The position numbers were made by a program, and so were the translations under genes. Source: Gaeumannomyces sp. JS-464 (Eukaryota; Ascomycota; Sordariomycetes; Magnaporthales; Magnaporthaceae). Taken from it: a DNA stretch of 64,000 bases. The notes beneath the pieces were generated by a model. The model was not told the origin of the DNA. It did no database searches and saw nothing but the letters and a program-made list of their open reading frames with translations. Below, piece by piece: positions 11,655 to 23,230 of this stretch; position 1 is the first letter of the stretch, and every line of letters starts with the position of its first letter. Location of the stretch: contig NGZR01000003.1 in the NCBI GenBank assembly GCA_002197995.1, positions 4,526,001 to 4,590,000 of the forward strand, written 5' to 3'.

Positions 11655-14051
11655 AGGCCATCTGCAGCCAGTCAATGTCAATGAATGAGAAGACCACCCG
11701 GCTACCAAGGTAATCAGGCACCTCTGCTGGGTCGGGCCAGCCAGCGTTTGACAACGACAACACCATCACATCGCGTGCTTGCTTGCTTGCTGCGGGACAA
11801 CACGGCGCGGCGACCTATGGCTGCCTGTGCTGGCCGGCGCCGCGACTGGGGGCAGAAAGAGTTGACCTATCGCACGTCGTAGCTGAGGCGGCTCGCCCGG
11901 GCTGGGTGTTAGACACCTCAGCACGGCTTGGACTTTTTCGATGCGTCGCCGCAGCACGGGCCCAATCCCAGTCGGCTGTGACACCTTGGGGCAGCCATTT
12001 CTGCGAGCCTGCTGGACTGGGCAGGTGTCCAGCGTGCCCAATGCCACATGCTGTTTTTGGCTGCCTTACCGAGCGAGGCCTGGACTTACCGAGCTGGCGC
12101 GCATCGAGCGATTTAATCTGCATCGACCGTGTTTGGCCTCGTTTACCCGCCCGTTCGAGCCTGCTCTTGTCCTCGACTGCAGGTAAGGCTGACCCCAACT
12201 TGGTCACGATGGGGGGCTATGTCATTTACGCATTTGCGTGAGAGGGAAGAACGAAGCGTCAGCAGCCCAAATTGCTCCCTGCATGCCACTCGAGGAGCCC
12301 AGCCACCTTCCTTCAAACCCCTCCCGATCGTCTTCTGCAATCCTCGATGCTGCCGGGACGGTTCGGTAGGTTTCCTGTTTTCTTTCGATCTCGCGCGTTC
12401 GGCGGGTGCTGCTTTGCTTCTTGTGTCGGCCTCGGCATGAGTGCGCCACGGCAGGCAGCTGACGGTCCCCAGCCCGCCAATCCCTCCACACCAACTGCTC
12501 CCTTTCCCCGCAGATGAGAGACATGTAGCGGTCCCGCGACGCCCATATTTGGTCGGTGTCTACCTAAAATCTCCTATCTGGAACAGCTGCCTCTCCATAG
12601 GAAGCGTTGCAACTGCGAGACCGCACAGCATTCGCCGGTTTAAGCTTTGAACGGGCAAATTTTGGTGGTAAGATATCACGCACCGTGCCATCAGTGCGGG
12701 TGAGAGCTCGAGTGAGGCAGGTGGCTGGATGATCTGCTCACTCAGCCCTAGGTCGCTCTGGTCAGTCGGCCGACTACGACGAGACGGACTATACTAAAAG
12801 TCGTGCACCCGGCCGCCCTTTTTTTCGGGGTTGGCCCTAGTCGACCTGCCAAGCCGTCCGTCTATACCTACCGATGGCGACGGGTTGCCAGCAGCCGGAT
12901 GACTCCCTAAGCAGATCGCCATCGATGCTCTCGTGACGCCATCCCGCGCTTGAACGTCTTGCGACCGCGGCGGGTGCCGGACTCTGGGCTGGATCGTGCT
13001 TTGCTTGGCGAAGTTAATCCGGTAGCCGACTTGGTTCATCGCGTCCGGCCTGGGGGTTACCCAGCCGACGGGGAGGCATGACCTCCCATCAGGTCCCGAT
13101 CTGTCCGATAACGCCAACCACACGGGCGAAAAGAAACAGGACTGGAAAGTCGCGGACCTCATGCGAGGGAACGGAACTCTCGCGTCTCGGTAGAAAGGGA
13201 GGTGGCGTGTTCAGCAGTGGGTTGCGGGCGGACTCGTGCGGTTGGTGGTTTATCCCTCCCTTTCCCCGCATCAGCATCAGCCCGCGTGCAGCGGGCGGGC
13301 TGACGGGGGCGTGTGCTGTGCCCATATTTTAGCATTGAGATGTCGATGGGGAAACCCAGGGTTTCACATGCCCAAAACCCGTAGGGCTGGCCACGCCCCC
13401 GGACTCGCCGATGGGCCAGAGCTTTTGACGAAGACATCAAAAGCTGTCGCGTACTGTGCACGAGTAGCGCGGCGGCATATATGCGGGCGAGGATATTATG
13501 CGCCTGCTCTGGCGTAGCTTTGGATGTCTGTGTTGTCTTTGTGTTGTCAGTCTTCGGTCAAAGCATCCGACTGATTATCCCTCTTCTTTTTTGTTCCCGG
13601 CGATCTGTCGGGTTCCTCCGCTAGATTATCGCCATCTGACAGCCGTGGGTGCGTGCAAGGGAGGGAACAGTGCCAATCGCAAAAATAACTCAACCGCGCT
13701 TCTCGTGCCTCTACACTGGCAGCCTCTGCGAGAGCTAGCCACTGTTAGCTTGGTTGGGCTTTGGTCTGCAATGAGAGCTAGGGGAAATGCGTGTAACAAC
13801 GCGATTCATCTTGTCACAAAGTTGCCACCGGTTCTGGTTCTTGACAACGATCGTGATCCAGGGAATCGTCACTCACGCATCAGGCTCTCGACGGCGACTA
13901 AGGTCGGCCAAGGGCGCCGCTTTGCGAGCTTGCTTCGTTTCACCACTGACAAGTTCAAGTCTGCGATGCAGGACACGCGCCTGGATTCGACAGGAGCCAT
14001 CAGAATGGCGTGAATGGCGACTCTTGGCTGAACACCGAGGGCCCGTCCGAG

Positions 14052-14305
14052 TCTACGTAGGTTGTGTACCTAAATAACGGCCCACCCCAAAGTACCTACT
14101 AGGGACCCCGTGTTTCGGGCAATCCAATCACAGATTTTTAAAAGAGAAAAATCATCCCTGCTCGACAAAGATACATTTGCCACCCTTACGGCTCCAACAC
14201 CAGCGAGTTGACTTTTGAGTTTTCTGCTGGGACGAGCCAGGATAGCCCTAGATGTAGCGCGGGACCTATCCCTGGGCCGTTATTTACCCATTACACCTAC
14301 GTAGA
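14052..14305. mobile_element. Candidate MITE, 254 bp with inverted ends
   Basis: The left end (14052-14084) and the reverse complement of the right end (14273-14305) share TCTACGTAGGT and TAAATAACGGCCCA separated by a few mismatched bases, about 33 bp in all. If the TA dinucleotides at 14054-14055 and 14302-14303 are the target duplication, the element fits a Tc1/mariner-type non-autonomous transposon. The interior is AT-richer than its surroundings and has no reading frame. Copy number elsewhere in the genome is unknown. Confidence 0.5.
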
Positions 14306-15688
14306 GCCCCAGAGTTGGATAGGTACGTACCGCCGGTCCGGGCTTGTCCCGCAAAGGCGGCTTTTACTCTGAACAAGCTAGTCCCGACCGCCGGAGCTGC
14401 AAAGCCCGGTGCAGATAGATATCCCCTCTGCCTGGCTATCGTTCACTGTCCCGTCGCAACAATGTCGCGGGTTTCGACCTCACAGACTGGTCCAAGCCGC
14501 CGTCTCTGAGCGGCCTTCCCGGCTTGCGATCCCGTTCCCCTGCCCCTCCCCCTCATAACAACTCCAACGAGCGTATTTCTGCTCATGTGTCGATCAATGC
14601 GAATCCTCACGCTCACGACAGGCCCCACAATAACTCACTTCTATCATTCATGCTATTGTAAGTTTGGCGTCTTGCGAGCTCGCCCAAATCGCGACCGGAT
14701 TTTCCTTGAGAAACGCCGTGGAACGCGACGGGCAGAGTTCGTAGTGACCTCATCGTACATGGCGTGGCTTTTGCGGGCGGCTAGATCCACCCCTATGCCA
14801 TGGCTGGCCCATCGTCGTGTTGATTTGTTTATGTATGTTGCTCCTCTGGGATCGCGCCAAGTGCAAATGACGTCGTTCCCCCAAGAGGCCCATCGCAACG
14901 GCACGCCTTGCTTGGAGGAGCGTTGACGCCGCAAAACCCACGCTGCCTCGGCCTCCTCGGCAAGGCAATGCCCCATCCCCATCCTCCTCCCAACCTTCCG
15001 ATCCTTGCTTTCTACTTGGCACTGGATCTGCTGTCGGGTCGAAACGCCGAGATTGATTGCTGATCCGGCAGCCGGTTGGCACCCCTCCCTCCTTCGGAAT
15101 GGCTGCTATGTACATTCGGCGCAACGCGGCGTCGATGTTGGCCTGGCCTCCGGAATCCTGGAAAGCTTCCTTCGGCTCGTGCCCCTCACCCTCCTGCTGC
15201 ATCTCCGCTTCACCTGGGGCGGGCCCTGCGAGCCGTGAGGAATGTTCTCGTCGCCTTCTTCGTCGGGACATGTCTTTCGCGCACCTGCAGAAAAAGTTCG
15301 GATGAAATGAAACGAAAACAGGGCCTGAAATTCTGAGGCGGCGAGGTCGAGACTGCAGATGTTGGACGAAGGCATCACGACCGTAGGCTTCAATGATCAG
15401 TCCACTCTGGCTCTGCCAACAGCACCTGATGTCAGAGGCAGATCATCGAAGATTCCGAGTCGCCCACGTGGAGATGTTCCCGGCTTCGGACGAAGTGATC
15501 CTGCACTTCGTAAGCCACTTATCCTACCCCTCATTTTTATCATAATCACATTACTTCAAATGAGCGCGCTCGGGTGATTGTGGGACATTCAAGCAAATAT
15601 TCATCGTCGCGGGAAACCCACTTGCAGGCTTTGATTCCTCATTGACCTTCGTTCCCATCTTATTCCAACATTCATCATCCGGCTATAA
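14306..15688. other. Intergenic, downstream of the HET-domain gene
   Basis: GC-rich DNA between the MITE-like element and the HET gene stop. Only short overlapping frames without motifs are present. Nothing supported. Confidence 0.45.
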
Positions 15689-18426
15689 TCACACCAACCG
15701 GACCCACTCCCTCCTGGGCTTCCAGGGACACTCCGGGAAAGGATCCGAGTGCGGTGATGGTAAGATGTCCCTCCAATAGTCGGGCCAGCATACCGACAAT
15801 CTGTCCTCCGGAATCACCGGCCGCTCTAGGTATACGTAGCCGTCGCCTATTAATTGGAACGCGGCACTGGATTCGAGGGGATGCAGCGTCCGGCGAAGCA
15901 CCATGTGCGTCTGGCCCGATCGTAGGACATGCAGTTCGTCGCCTCGTCGCGCCGACGCCGGCCCTAGCCCCATGAAGCCGGTTTCGGTCATAAAAAGGGC
16001 CCGGCCTTCGGTGGCAAGCTTCATGGCAGCGTTGAAGTGCTGCGCGTTGTATGTCGACCTCAGAAACCTGCCGCGGCGGAGATTTGGTAGCAGTTTCGGA
16101 TCGCCATAGAAATAGTTACTGAGGTTTCGGCCCGTTGCTATTTCTATCGCGGGGATGAGGTCTGTCCTGAACCAGTGCATGAGCTCGACATCGTCATCTC
16201 GTGCTTCCGGCGTAAATGGAGTCCCGAGCCCGACATACCCCGCGGACTCGCTCGTCTCCGTGTCCACCGCCCGCAGCCCCCCAACGAGTGAGTGGGCGAT
16301 AGCGAGCTGGTCTCGAGTATGAAGTAGCTGGCCCGAACGGATGTCTTTTGACCTTGAAACAGCCAAGATCCAGCTGTGGACCACCTCCAACGCGGCATTG
16401 TTATCGCCCTGTTGGTTTCCGCCGCCACTGTCCCAGGTGGCCAGCCTCTCGCCGACTGCCACCAATACGCCCATGAACAGAGACTGGATTTTAAGCACAT
16501 CGGAATCGCGGTCGACGATGTGTCTAAGCTCGCATTCTGGTTTCGGGGCATCGGGAACAAAATCCCAACCGGATATAGTCGGCTGCGACTGACCGCTAAG
16601 GCGGCGCCAGACGTGAGCGGCGCGACGAGGTTTGTCGAGTGCGTGAAGGCACCACGGGAGTATGTGTAAGAGCCATTGGAATTCATTTACCTCATCGAGA
16701 GTTGTAGAAAAAAAAGACTCAAGGGTCTGATCTGTGGAATTTTCGGTTATTATCGCATAAAGCTCGCTGATGCCCTTCTTGATGCTTGCTGTCAAGGTCC
16801 TTATGCTGGCTGGAGCAGACCGATCAGAGCCCAGGTATCCAATGAAGCGGCGGTAGTCTGGAAGCACGCAACAGATGCTATATGGGAGGCGGTATTCCGG
16901 CGCATTGCTGCCGAGGGTGCTGGGCTCTTTCAAGGTCTTGAGAAGAGCGTGCAAGCCGTACTCCACGAAAGCCCAATAGTCATTTTCGTTCGTGGGTTGG
17001 ACGCACGCCTTGGGGTCCGCGTGGTAAAGGCTTATAACAGCTGCCCGCGCGCGGTCCCCCGGCTCAATGATGGCTCCCCAGTCAGGAACCCAGCTTGGCA
17101 GGTCGCGTCTATTCTTGCGGGTCTGGTTTCCGGCCAGGAAAGCCAAAGTCTTCGTGCTATTTAGAAGAAATACCGCTGTCTGCTTGTAAACATCTTTAAC
17201 ACTCGTGGTGTAGTTTACGCGGATGGTAAGAGCGCGGTTTGCACTGACCAGGCCCATCAGCGCGTAGACCTTATCGCGTTCATCCGTTGCTTCCCGAGGG
17301 CCAAAATCTTGTAGTAAGGAGAGCATCGGGGCGCCGCCACCATTGAGCCAGCGGGTTCGTAGGGCCTCGATGTTGCGAACGGTCGGCGCAAACCGCTGCA
17401 GGACTTTCATGTATTCCAACTCCAGTTGTCTTTTGTGCTGCTGCGCCTGCGCTTTGGGCAACCGGTGCCAGGACTCGTGTAAAAGGCACGGGTGCTGTGA
17501 GGCCCTCACTAGCAGGTCCCAGGGAGCCGATACGTCGCCAAAACGCACCCTCACCGGCCCGCCAGCGACCGCGACCTCTTGGACGATCCAGACGCGGCTC
17601 CACCACGGACTAAGCAGCATGTGCCGAACAGCTTCGAAGAGGGTGCGCACGTCGTGCTCCCTCTTGGGGTCAAGCAGTTCTGGGGGCGGCCATGTTTGCG
17701 TCGTCGGTGTGTCGTAGGCTAGAGACCAAAGCAAGCAAAAGACGGAGAGAGCGGAGTGGGATTGCTTGTTTCTCCTTTGCTGCCGGTTCCTCCACGAGTC
17801 CCAAAACTCGGAAACCACTTGACGGTCGCTGGGATGACCTTCGATCTCGCCGCTGCTGGAGAAATCATGGCTGGTGGCGGTAGGAGTGTGGCTCCTGTGG
17901 AATCCGCGGGGAGTCCTATGAGAGATGCCGTTGCCGAGGAAAATTGTGAGCCCACTACCTCTGGAATAGATGTCTCGGATCAGAGGAACCTGAGCACCGC
18001 GCTCGTCGAGATCCTGTTGATTGATACACTGGGCAAGACAGGATGGGTTCTGTTAGTTTAATTCCGACTCTCAATGTTGATAGTCTTCGCAACTTGGGCT
18101 AGGCGCCACTCACCAATGCATCAATCCAAAATACGACAGGATACAAGCTGTGCCGCAGGTAGCGCAAAGCACAAGCCAGGTTCAGAGTGACCTGCCAAGG
18201 GTGGTCGTTGAGGAATATCTTCTCGGTAACGCGGGCGGAGCCCCAGAGTAGGAGAGGGTTTGGTACTCGGGCCACTGGGACGAATCGAGCGAGCAATTCG
18301 CCAATTCACACCTCACATCGTACGCCCAGGAGCCGGGGTGGATGGTGGCCAGGCGAATGGACGCTGGCCTGGAAGAGGCTGGTATGGCGAGCTGGCCGAG
18401 CTCCTAGCAAGGCCCTCATTCTCCAT
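15689..18426 (-). CDS. HET-domain (heterokaryon incompatibility) protein, two exons with two frameshifts
   Basis: Exon 1 starts at ATG 18426 (MENEGLARSSAS, then PYQPLPGQ), exon 2 is 18028-15689, and the intron 18029-18113 is GT-AG with an ACTAAC branch site. The HET domain covers roughly residues 20-250. In order it shows SIRLATIHPGSW, EYQTLSY, WGSARVTEKIFLND, NLACALRYLRH, FWIDAL joined across the intron to CINQQDLDERGAQV, IRDIYSR, and later WWSRVWIVQEVAVAGG. The long C-terminal part (about 640 residues) has no domain I recognise. HET proteins trigger cell death when incompatible fungal strains fuse and act as fungal immune-type receptors. One base is missing near 18361-18363 (before SIRL) and another near 18245-18247 (inside the SYxWG motif). 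Corrected, the protein would be about 884 residues. As given it is interrupted: pseudogene or assembly errors. Confidence 0.85.
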
Positions 18427-18740
18427 CACGGCCCCGGTATCTTCTTGTGCAATCAACCCGGACTGGTCTTGACCTAGGAGAAAACCTGCAACTCAGGAAG
18501 CCGAAGTTTTTGTGTTTTTGAGAAGCCTCAATGTCCGTCTTGACCATAGATCGGGTTACTGTGATTGAAGTGGGAGTGAGTACCGGGAGTCCGACGTCTC
18601 ATGAGGACTGAGGGGCCCTGCATGGAGGCCTCACGAGGCTCAATCTACTACTAACCACGTCTAAGATTTTCAAAAAACGCGGCGAGTGGGATGGTACCTT
18701 TTTGCAGGCCGCAACGTGTAAAAGTACCTGCTTCCTTAAC
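18427..18740. other. HET gene promoter side and edge of the GC-rich region
   Basis: About 310 bp of still GC-moderate DNA upstream of the HET start. At about 18700-18750 composition changes abruptly to AT-rich with many TA dinucleotides, which I take as the boundary of the RIP-affected block. Confidence 0.6.
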
Positions 18741-19457
18741 AATTTGTTAATGCAAAAGCTGTTTTTGCGGTTAAAAATCCCTATATACTAACATTGCAAA
18801 GTACATTGCTGTTAGGAATTTTTAATTAGGTGCACGTGTTAGCGTTGCGGGCCGCAGATAGCAGATAAGAAAATTTTATACAAAAGGTTACCATATTAAA
18901 ATTTCCTTGCATTTTATGTCGAAGGTTAAAGCGCGCCCGCAACCGCAATTGCAAAAGCGTTACCCCGCCACCAGTTGCACCCCTGCCTGCGCTTTTATCG
19001 TCACCTTTTGCTTATCGTTCTGGTCCGTAAAATCCGCTTGCGGACCCCGCACCGCCCGCAAAGCCATTTGCGGCTCCCGTAACGCTATTTGCGCCCCGCC
19101 GTTAAAAGTAACGATAACGCTAATCCTCCGCTTTTTACACGCTTTTTACGCAAATACCAGCCGATAATATTTAGCGTGTTAAAACCGACTTTTTAAATTT
19201 TATAAACGTAAAATGCAAATATTATAATATATTGCATTCGTTAAATAAAAAGCTATTAATAAGTTTTTTTTATTTATTTATTTTAATTTACACGTTTATT
19301 TATATTTACTTTTTTTTTGTTTATTGCTTAACCGTAATTTGAAAAGTGCTATTTATAAAACCGCATTTATTTTACCTTTTATTTACGTTTTTTTTTGCTT
19401 ATTTACAATTTTTTTACGTTTTATATTTCGCGTAAGTTTAATTTTTTTGCATTTGTA
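18741..19457. other. AT-rich RIP-like DNA outside the transposon stack
   Basis: AT-rich sequence with a more GC-rich island at 18930-19110 that includes CGCCCGCAACCGC-type segments. An open frame at 18907-19167 has no motif. This is the left flank into which element D inserted; the flanking TTAAT at 19458-19462 is D's target duplication. Confidence 0.45.
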
Positions 19458-19462
19458 TTAAT

Positions 19463-19614
19463 TATTACAGTGCAACATTTAAGTCTTGTATAAAAAAACT
19501 GTTATTGCGCGAGGAAAAGAGAAAAAGGTTTTTTTTAGCTATTTGGTAGCGGAAAGCCGTTTATATATAAGGTTAGTAGTGGTTTAAGCGTAAACTAGGG
19601 CTCGCTTTGTAATA
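19463..19614 (-). repeat. Element D 3' LTR
   Basis: It matches 59652-59799 over its whole length, sharing ACTGTTATTGCGCGAGGAAA and AGCTATTTGGTAGCGG. The TG...CA ends have become TA...TA by RIP. Confidence 0.85.
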
Positions 19615-19705
19615 ATACCCCAATTTAAAAGAATTATTTTTAATTGCAAATTAATAGTAATTACGTATGGTTGTAAAGGTTTCGCGACCATTTTAAACGC
19701 GTTAT
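19615..19705 (-). other. Element D remnant between its 3' LTR and the A1 insertion
   Basis: A short AT-rich piece of D's 3' untranslated region. It ends with GTTAT (19701-19705), which is repeated after A1 at 43679-43683 as the target duplication of A1. Confidence 0.75.
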
Positions 19706-20189
19706 TATTACGACCAGTATGCAAGCTTTAAGGAAATAAAACGGGAAGGGTCCAAGCGGTGCCCTTGCCTTGCATTCGGAACACGTAAAGTTACGTAACC
19801 CCAGCTGGATCTTTGGATTTATATCGAAAGGATTATAAATTTATAAAGCCAGCTGGATTTTTGGATTTATATCGAAAAAACTACAAATCTATAAAACCAG
19901 TTAAATTTTTAAATGTGTATCGAAAGGGCTACAAATTTATAAATTTAACCTAGTATAAAGCAAAAAGCAGCGTATATATAAAAAATGGATTTCCTACTGT
20001 TTTAAGTAGCTTTAATTAAGGCTTCGGCATTAGTTAACCTAAGTTAGCTCCCAGGCATCCCCTAAGGCAAGCAATTAAATTGTCCTTTTAAATTACGTGT
20101 TTTTTTATCTACTAGTACTAGCGATACTATCCTTACCCCCCTTTCCCCTAAAGTGCTTTATTTTAAAAGCAAACCTTTTAATTATAACA
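19706..20189 (+). repeat. A1 5' LTR
   Basis: 484 bp, original TG...CA ends now TATTACGACC...ATAACA. It contains about three imperfect 45-nt tandem repeats (about 19803-19945) built on a CTGGATTTTTGGATTT core. A TATA motif near 19970 follows, then a GCATTAGTTAAC segment near 20027 that is a candidate transcript start. Confidence 0.88.
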
Positions 20190-20758
20190 TTTTAATTAAT
20201 CCTATTTAGTACTTCGTTAAAAGGAAAATAATACAGCTATAGCGAGTAGCAGTAAAAAGCTTAAAAAGGAAAAAACCACGGTTTTTACTTTTAACGGTGT
20301 TAAATACGACTTCGATAAAGCCGTTAATACGGCCAGCCTTTTTAAACTTATAACGGTTAAAATCGCTAAAAGCTAAAACGAGGTAAAGCAATTTACTGCG
20401 AAATTAGCGTTTTTTAAAGCACTTATCGCAATCCGAACGTACAAGTTTCCGTTTTCGGATTTTTACGAAAGGGAAAACGGTAAGCTTAAAACGTTCCTTA
20501 CCGAATGCAAAAGCTATTTTAAATTTTACAAATAGCAGTTTGTAAACGAAAAAAAAAAATCGTTTACGCTGCTACTAAGCTGGATGATAAAATGAAAAAA
20601 TGGTTTTAGCTAACCTAAAACGATTACCTTAAAAAATACAAAAATAGCTAAGGAACCACTAAACTTATTTTCGCCAATTTCGAAACCTTTAAAAAAAAAG
20701 TCGGAAAAGTGTTCGAAATAATCGACGAAACCCGAATCGCCGAAAGAAATTTGTTAGC

Positions 20759-20993
20759 TGTTAATTCACGTAATTAGCGCGTGCACCGGGATAAACTCCA
20801 CACCTCGTGGAGCAACGGGCCCAAAGCCCGTGCGCTCCCACGAGCTTACAAAAGGGGATTTTGCGATCCCCTTCCTGTATTTAAATTCCTTTAAAAACAT
20901 GCATCACTACAAACACCAATTCCAAATTTATAAATCTTTGTTCTTTCCTTTTAGGAGATTTCCGTGCTTACAAAAGTACCACTCCTACTAACA
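20759..20993 (+). repeat. Element C 5' LTR
   Basis: 235 bp. It contains a GC-rich hairpin-like segment (ACCTCGTGGAG) and CTTACAAAAGGGG, the RIP-variant of the TATAAAAGGGG box kept in the 3' copy. Confidence 0.85.
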
Positions 20994-21317
20994 CTAATTA
21001 GTGTTACTTAAAAAGGCAACACAAATGAGCAAGGTAAAGGGTTTAACCGTTCGATACCTTCTTTTAAAGCGATTGGGTTAAACGGAAAAGCTTAGGAGCA
21101 GAGGAATTATATTCCACTGCTCGGTAGCGCGTTACACACGAGTTAATCGAATAACAAAGGCACCTTCCTAAAGCAGGCGACTGGACCTTTGTTTATAAAA
21201 TCTAAACAACTGTGAAAAGGGCGTTACGTAATCCCCTTAAGCACTTTCCTAAAGCAGGCGATTGGACTCCTGGATCGATTACTTAAACGATATTACTCGT
21301 TAACCCCCACCGATAAC

Positions 21318-21782
21318 ATGTCCGACACTTCGGAACAATAAGCGGAGGAGCTTAGCGATAAGCAACGTATAATTACAAAAAGCACGCTTTTATCATACAA
21401 CCTCCCCAAGTTTTTAATACAAAACATTAACATCCCCCTTTTAATAAGCCCCTTTTACAACCTCGAAGGATTACCTAACGAAGTTTCCATTGCTCGCCGG
21501 AACGTATGGATGCTTAAAACACTGCTCTTTTACGGAACCACCCATAGCAACAATCTCCTAAACGACGTGCTCGAAAATTACGAGGGGTGGGAGGCAAAGC
21601 AGTTCGAGGACCTCGATTAACGGATCGCACGAATTTTCCGGAAGCATTTGCAAGATTACGGGATCCTTATACCCGGTTCACCAAAAGGGAAACTTAGCGA
21701 AAAGCTTATGCAGGTTATGCGATGGGAGTTAGTTTTTGGGATAATAACACCTGCAACCGGATCACAGCCCCTTCCTCCCTAA
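21318..21782 (+). pseudogene. Element C small open reading frame with two RIP stops
   Basis: From ATG 21318 to TAA 21782 the frame is 155 codons with only two internal TAA codons, both explained by CAA to TAA transitions. It begins MSDTSEQ and is rich in Leu/Asn. No domain is recognised; a gag-like or unknown role is possible. Confidence 0.55.
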
Positions 21783-22499
21783 AATCGCATAAGCACCAAA
21801 ACAAACAATTACCCGATCGACGGTTTGGATGCCCCCAAACCGACGCGCCACGCCACCCTTTTAAAAAAGCCCACAGCCAAATAAATTGGCCGAAATGAAA
21901 TCCAGGGATTATTAAGCCAGCGGCCCAAAAATCCGTCCAGCTAATTTCCACCACCCCAAGCACTTCCGGCCAGCCAATTTGCAAATCCCCAAACGCCCCC
22001 GGTTAACCAATTTACAACTCCGCCGGTACTAATAACCAATGCACGCGCTTAAAGAAAAGAATTGCCAGGATTGGATTATATGGCAACGCGTGCATTTGGG
22101 AGGGCCCCACGCGTTGTAAAGCCGCAAGCTTATAGGATACCCCTTTTACATCTCCATGCGATTTTTCCTTTGGCATTTCACTGTAACGCTAAGTAGTGGT
22201 ACACCAGCACATCGGTTATGGCCCTAAATATGGAATTACCTAATCGTTTAAGCACATAAGCGGTTATTACCTAATCCCACGAGCACTTAACCAAGCATTG
22301 CCCCATTTCCTATTGTTTTTATTTACAATCCTAATTTACGGTTTTTACCGATATCCAGCACGGCCTTTTTGCCTTTATTTTCCTTTGTTTTTAAAGCAGA
22401 TTACCAGATTCGAAATCCTTTGTTATTAGTATTGTGAAATCCCCGGATCCGGAAAAAGGCATGTGGCCGTTGCACGCGCATAAAAGAAAAAGTTGCCAG

Positions 22500-22733
22500 T
22501 GTTAATCCACGTAATTAGCGCGTGCACCGGGATAAACTCCACACCTCGTGGAGTAACGGGCCCAAGGCCCGTGCGCTCCCACGAGCTTATAAAAGGGGAT
22601 TTTGCGATCCCTTTTTGTATTTAAATTCCTTTAAAAACATGCATTATTACAAACACTAGTTCCAGATTTATAGATTTTTGTTTTTTCCTTTTAGGAGATT
22701 TCCGTGCTTACAGGAGTACCACTCCTACTAACA
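22500..22733 (+). repeat. Element C 3' LTR
   Basis: 234 bp, nearly the same as 20759-20993 with a handful of transition differences. It is preceded by an A-rich purine stretch (AAAAGAAAAAG). Confidence 0.85.
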
Positions 22734-23230
22734 TTAGCTTTTAAATAGCGAAAGCTTGCAGCCAAATACGCCGCGGACTTTTAACGGATTAGCATTAAGC
22801 TTAATTAAAGCGACGCTATTTTAATACTGCATTTTTACAATAAATTGCGCGAAAATATGAAAGATAAAATTACAAAGCAGGATCGCCCGGAGTTTTTTAC
22901 AAACTACGTTAAAAACGCGGTTCGCGTTAGTAATAAATTGTACAAATGACAATAGGAAAAAAAAGGATATGGTTTTAAAAATGTAGCATAAAACAATAAG
23001 GTTAACTAGAAAAAGGCCAAATAATAACCTATTACGGCTTATAAAACGCATTTAAACTTTATAAACCTTAATGCGGGAGCCGCTTACTAGTAATAAAAGC
23101 AGTAAAAAAAACAAAAAGCAAAAACCCGAAAAACGGGAAGTGCTTTAAATGCGGCTAAACTAGCTATATAAAAATTAATTGCTTTTAGCGGGATAATAAC
23201 CGTTAAGTAGCTAACTTTTAGCGAACGTAA

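Larger units (their letters stand above)
8036..14051. other. Gene-poor GC-rich intergenic region
   Basis: About 6 kb with no gene I can support. A run of His codons at 8200-8290 (minus strand) comes from CAC/CAT repeats and looks like 5' UTR of the small gene. Long frames such as 9453-10322 (plus) lack any motif and sit over microsatellites. A short run at 11081-10970 (minus) has possible splice sites, but not enough to call exons. Simple repeats and a tandem duplication are listed separately. Confidence 0.4.
20759..22733 (+). mobile_element. Short non-autonomous LTR retrotransposon C
   Basis: Two direct LTRs (20759-20993 and 22500-22733, TGTTAAT...ACTAACA) enclose about 1.5 kb, flanked by identical TTAGC at 20754-20758 and 22734-22738. 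No RT, integrase or protease is visible, only one small frame, so it depends on other elements for movement. Base composition is more GC-rich and damage lighter than in the surrounding A1, consistent with a late insertion. It is larger than a typical TRIM because of the coding segment. Confidence 0.85.
20190..23230 (+). pseudogene. A1 gag, RIP-inactivated and split by element C
   Basis: A degenerate capsid reading frame follows the LTR. It ends in a zinc knuckle at 23141-23182 that reads CFKCG...Y....C, a CX2CX4HX4C motif in which His has become Tyr by RIP. Stop codons TAA/TAG recur throughout. The 1975-bp element C interrupts it at 20759-22733 with a TTAGC duplication. Confidence 0.75.

Noticed and set aside
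21715..21984. Trp-rich frame on the minus strand of element C
   Set aside because: It is the shadow of the plus-strand small ORF and the 3' part of C.
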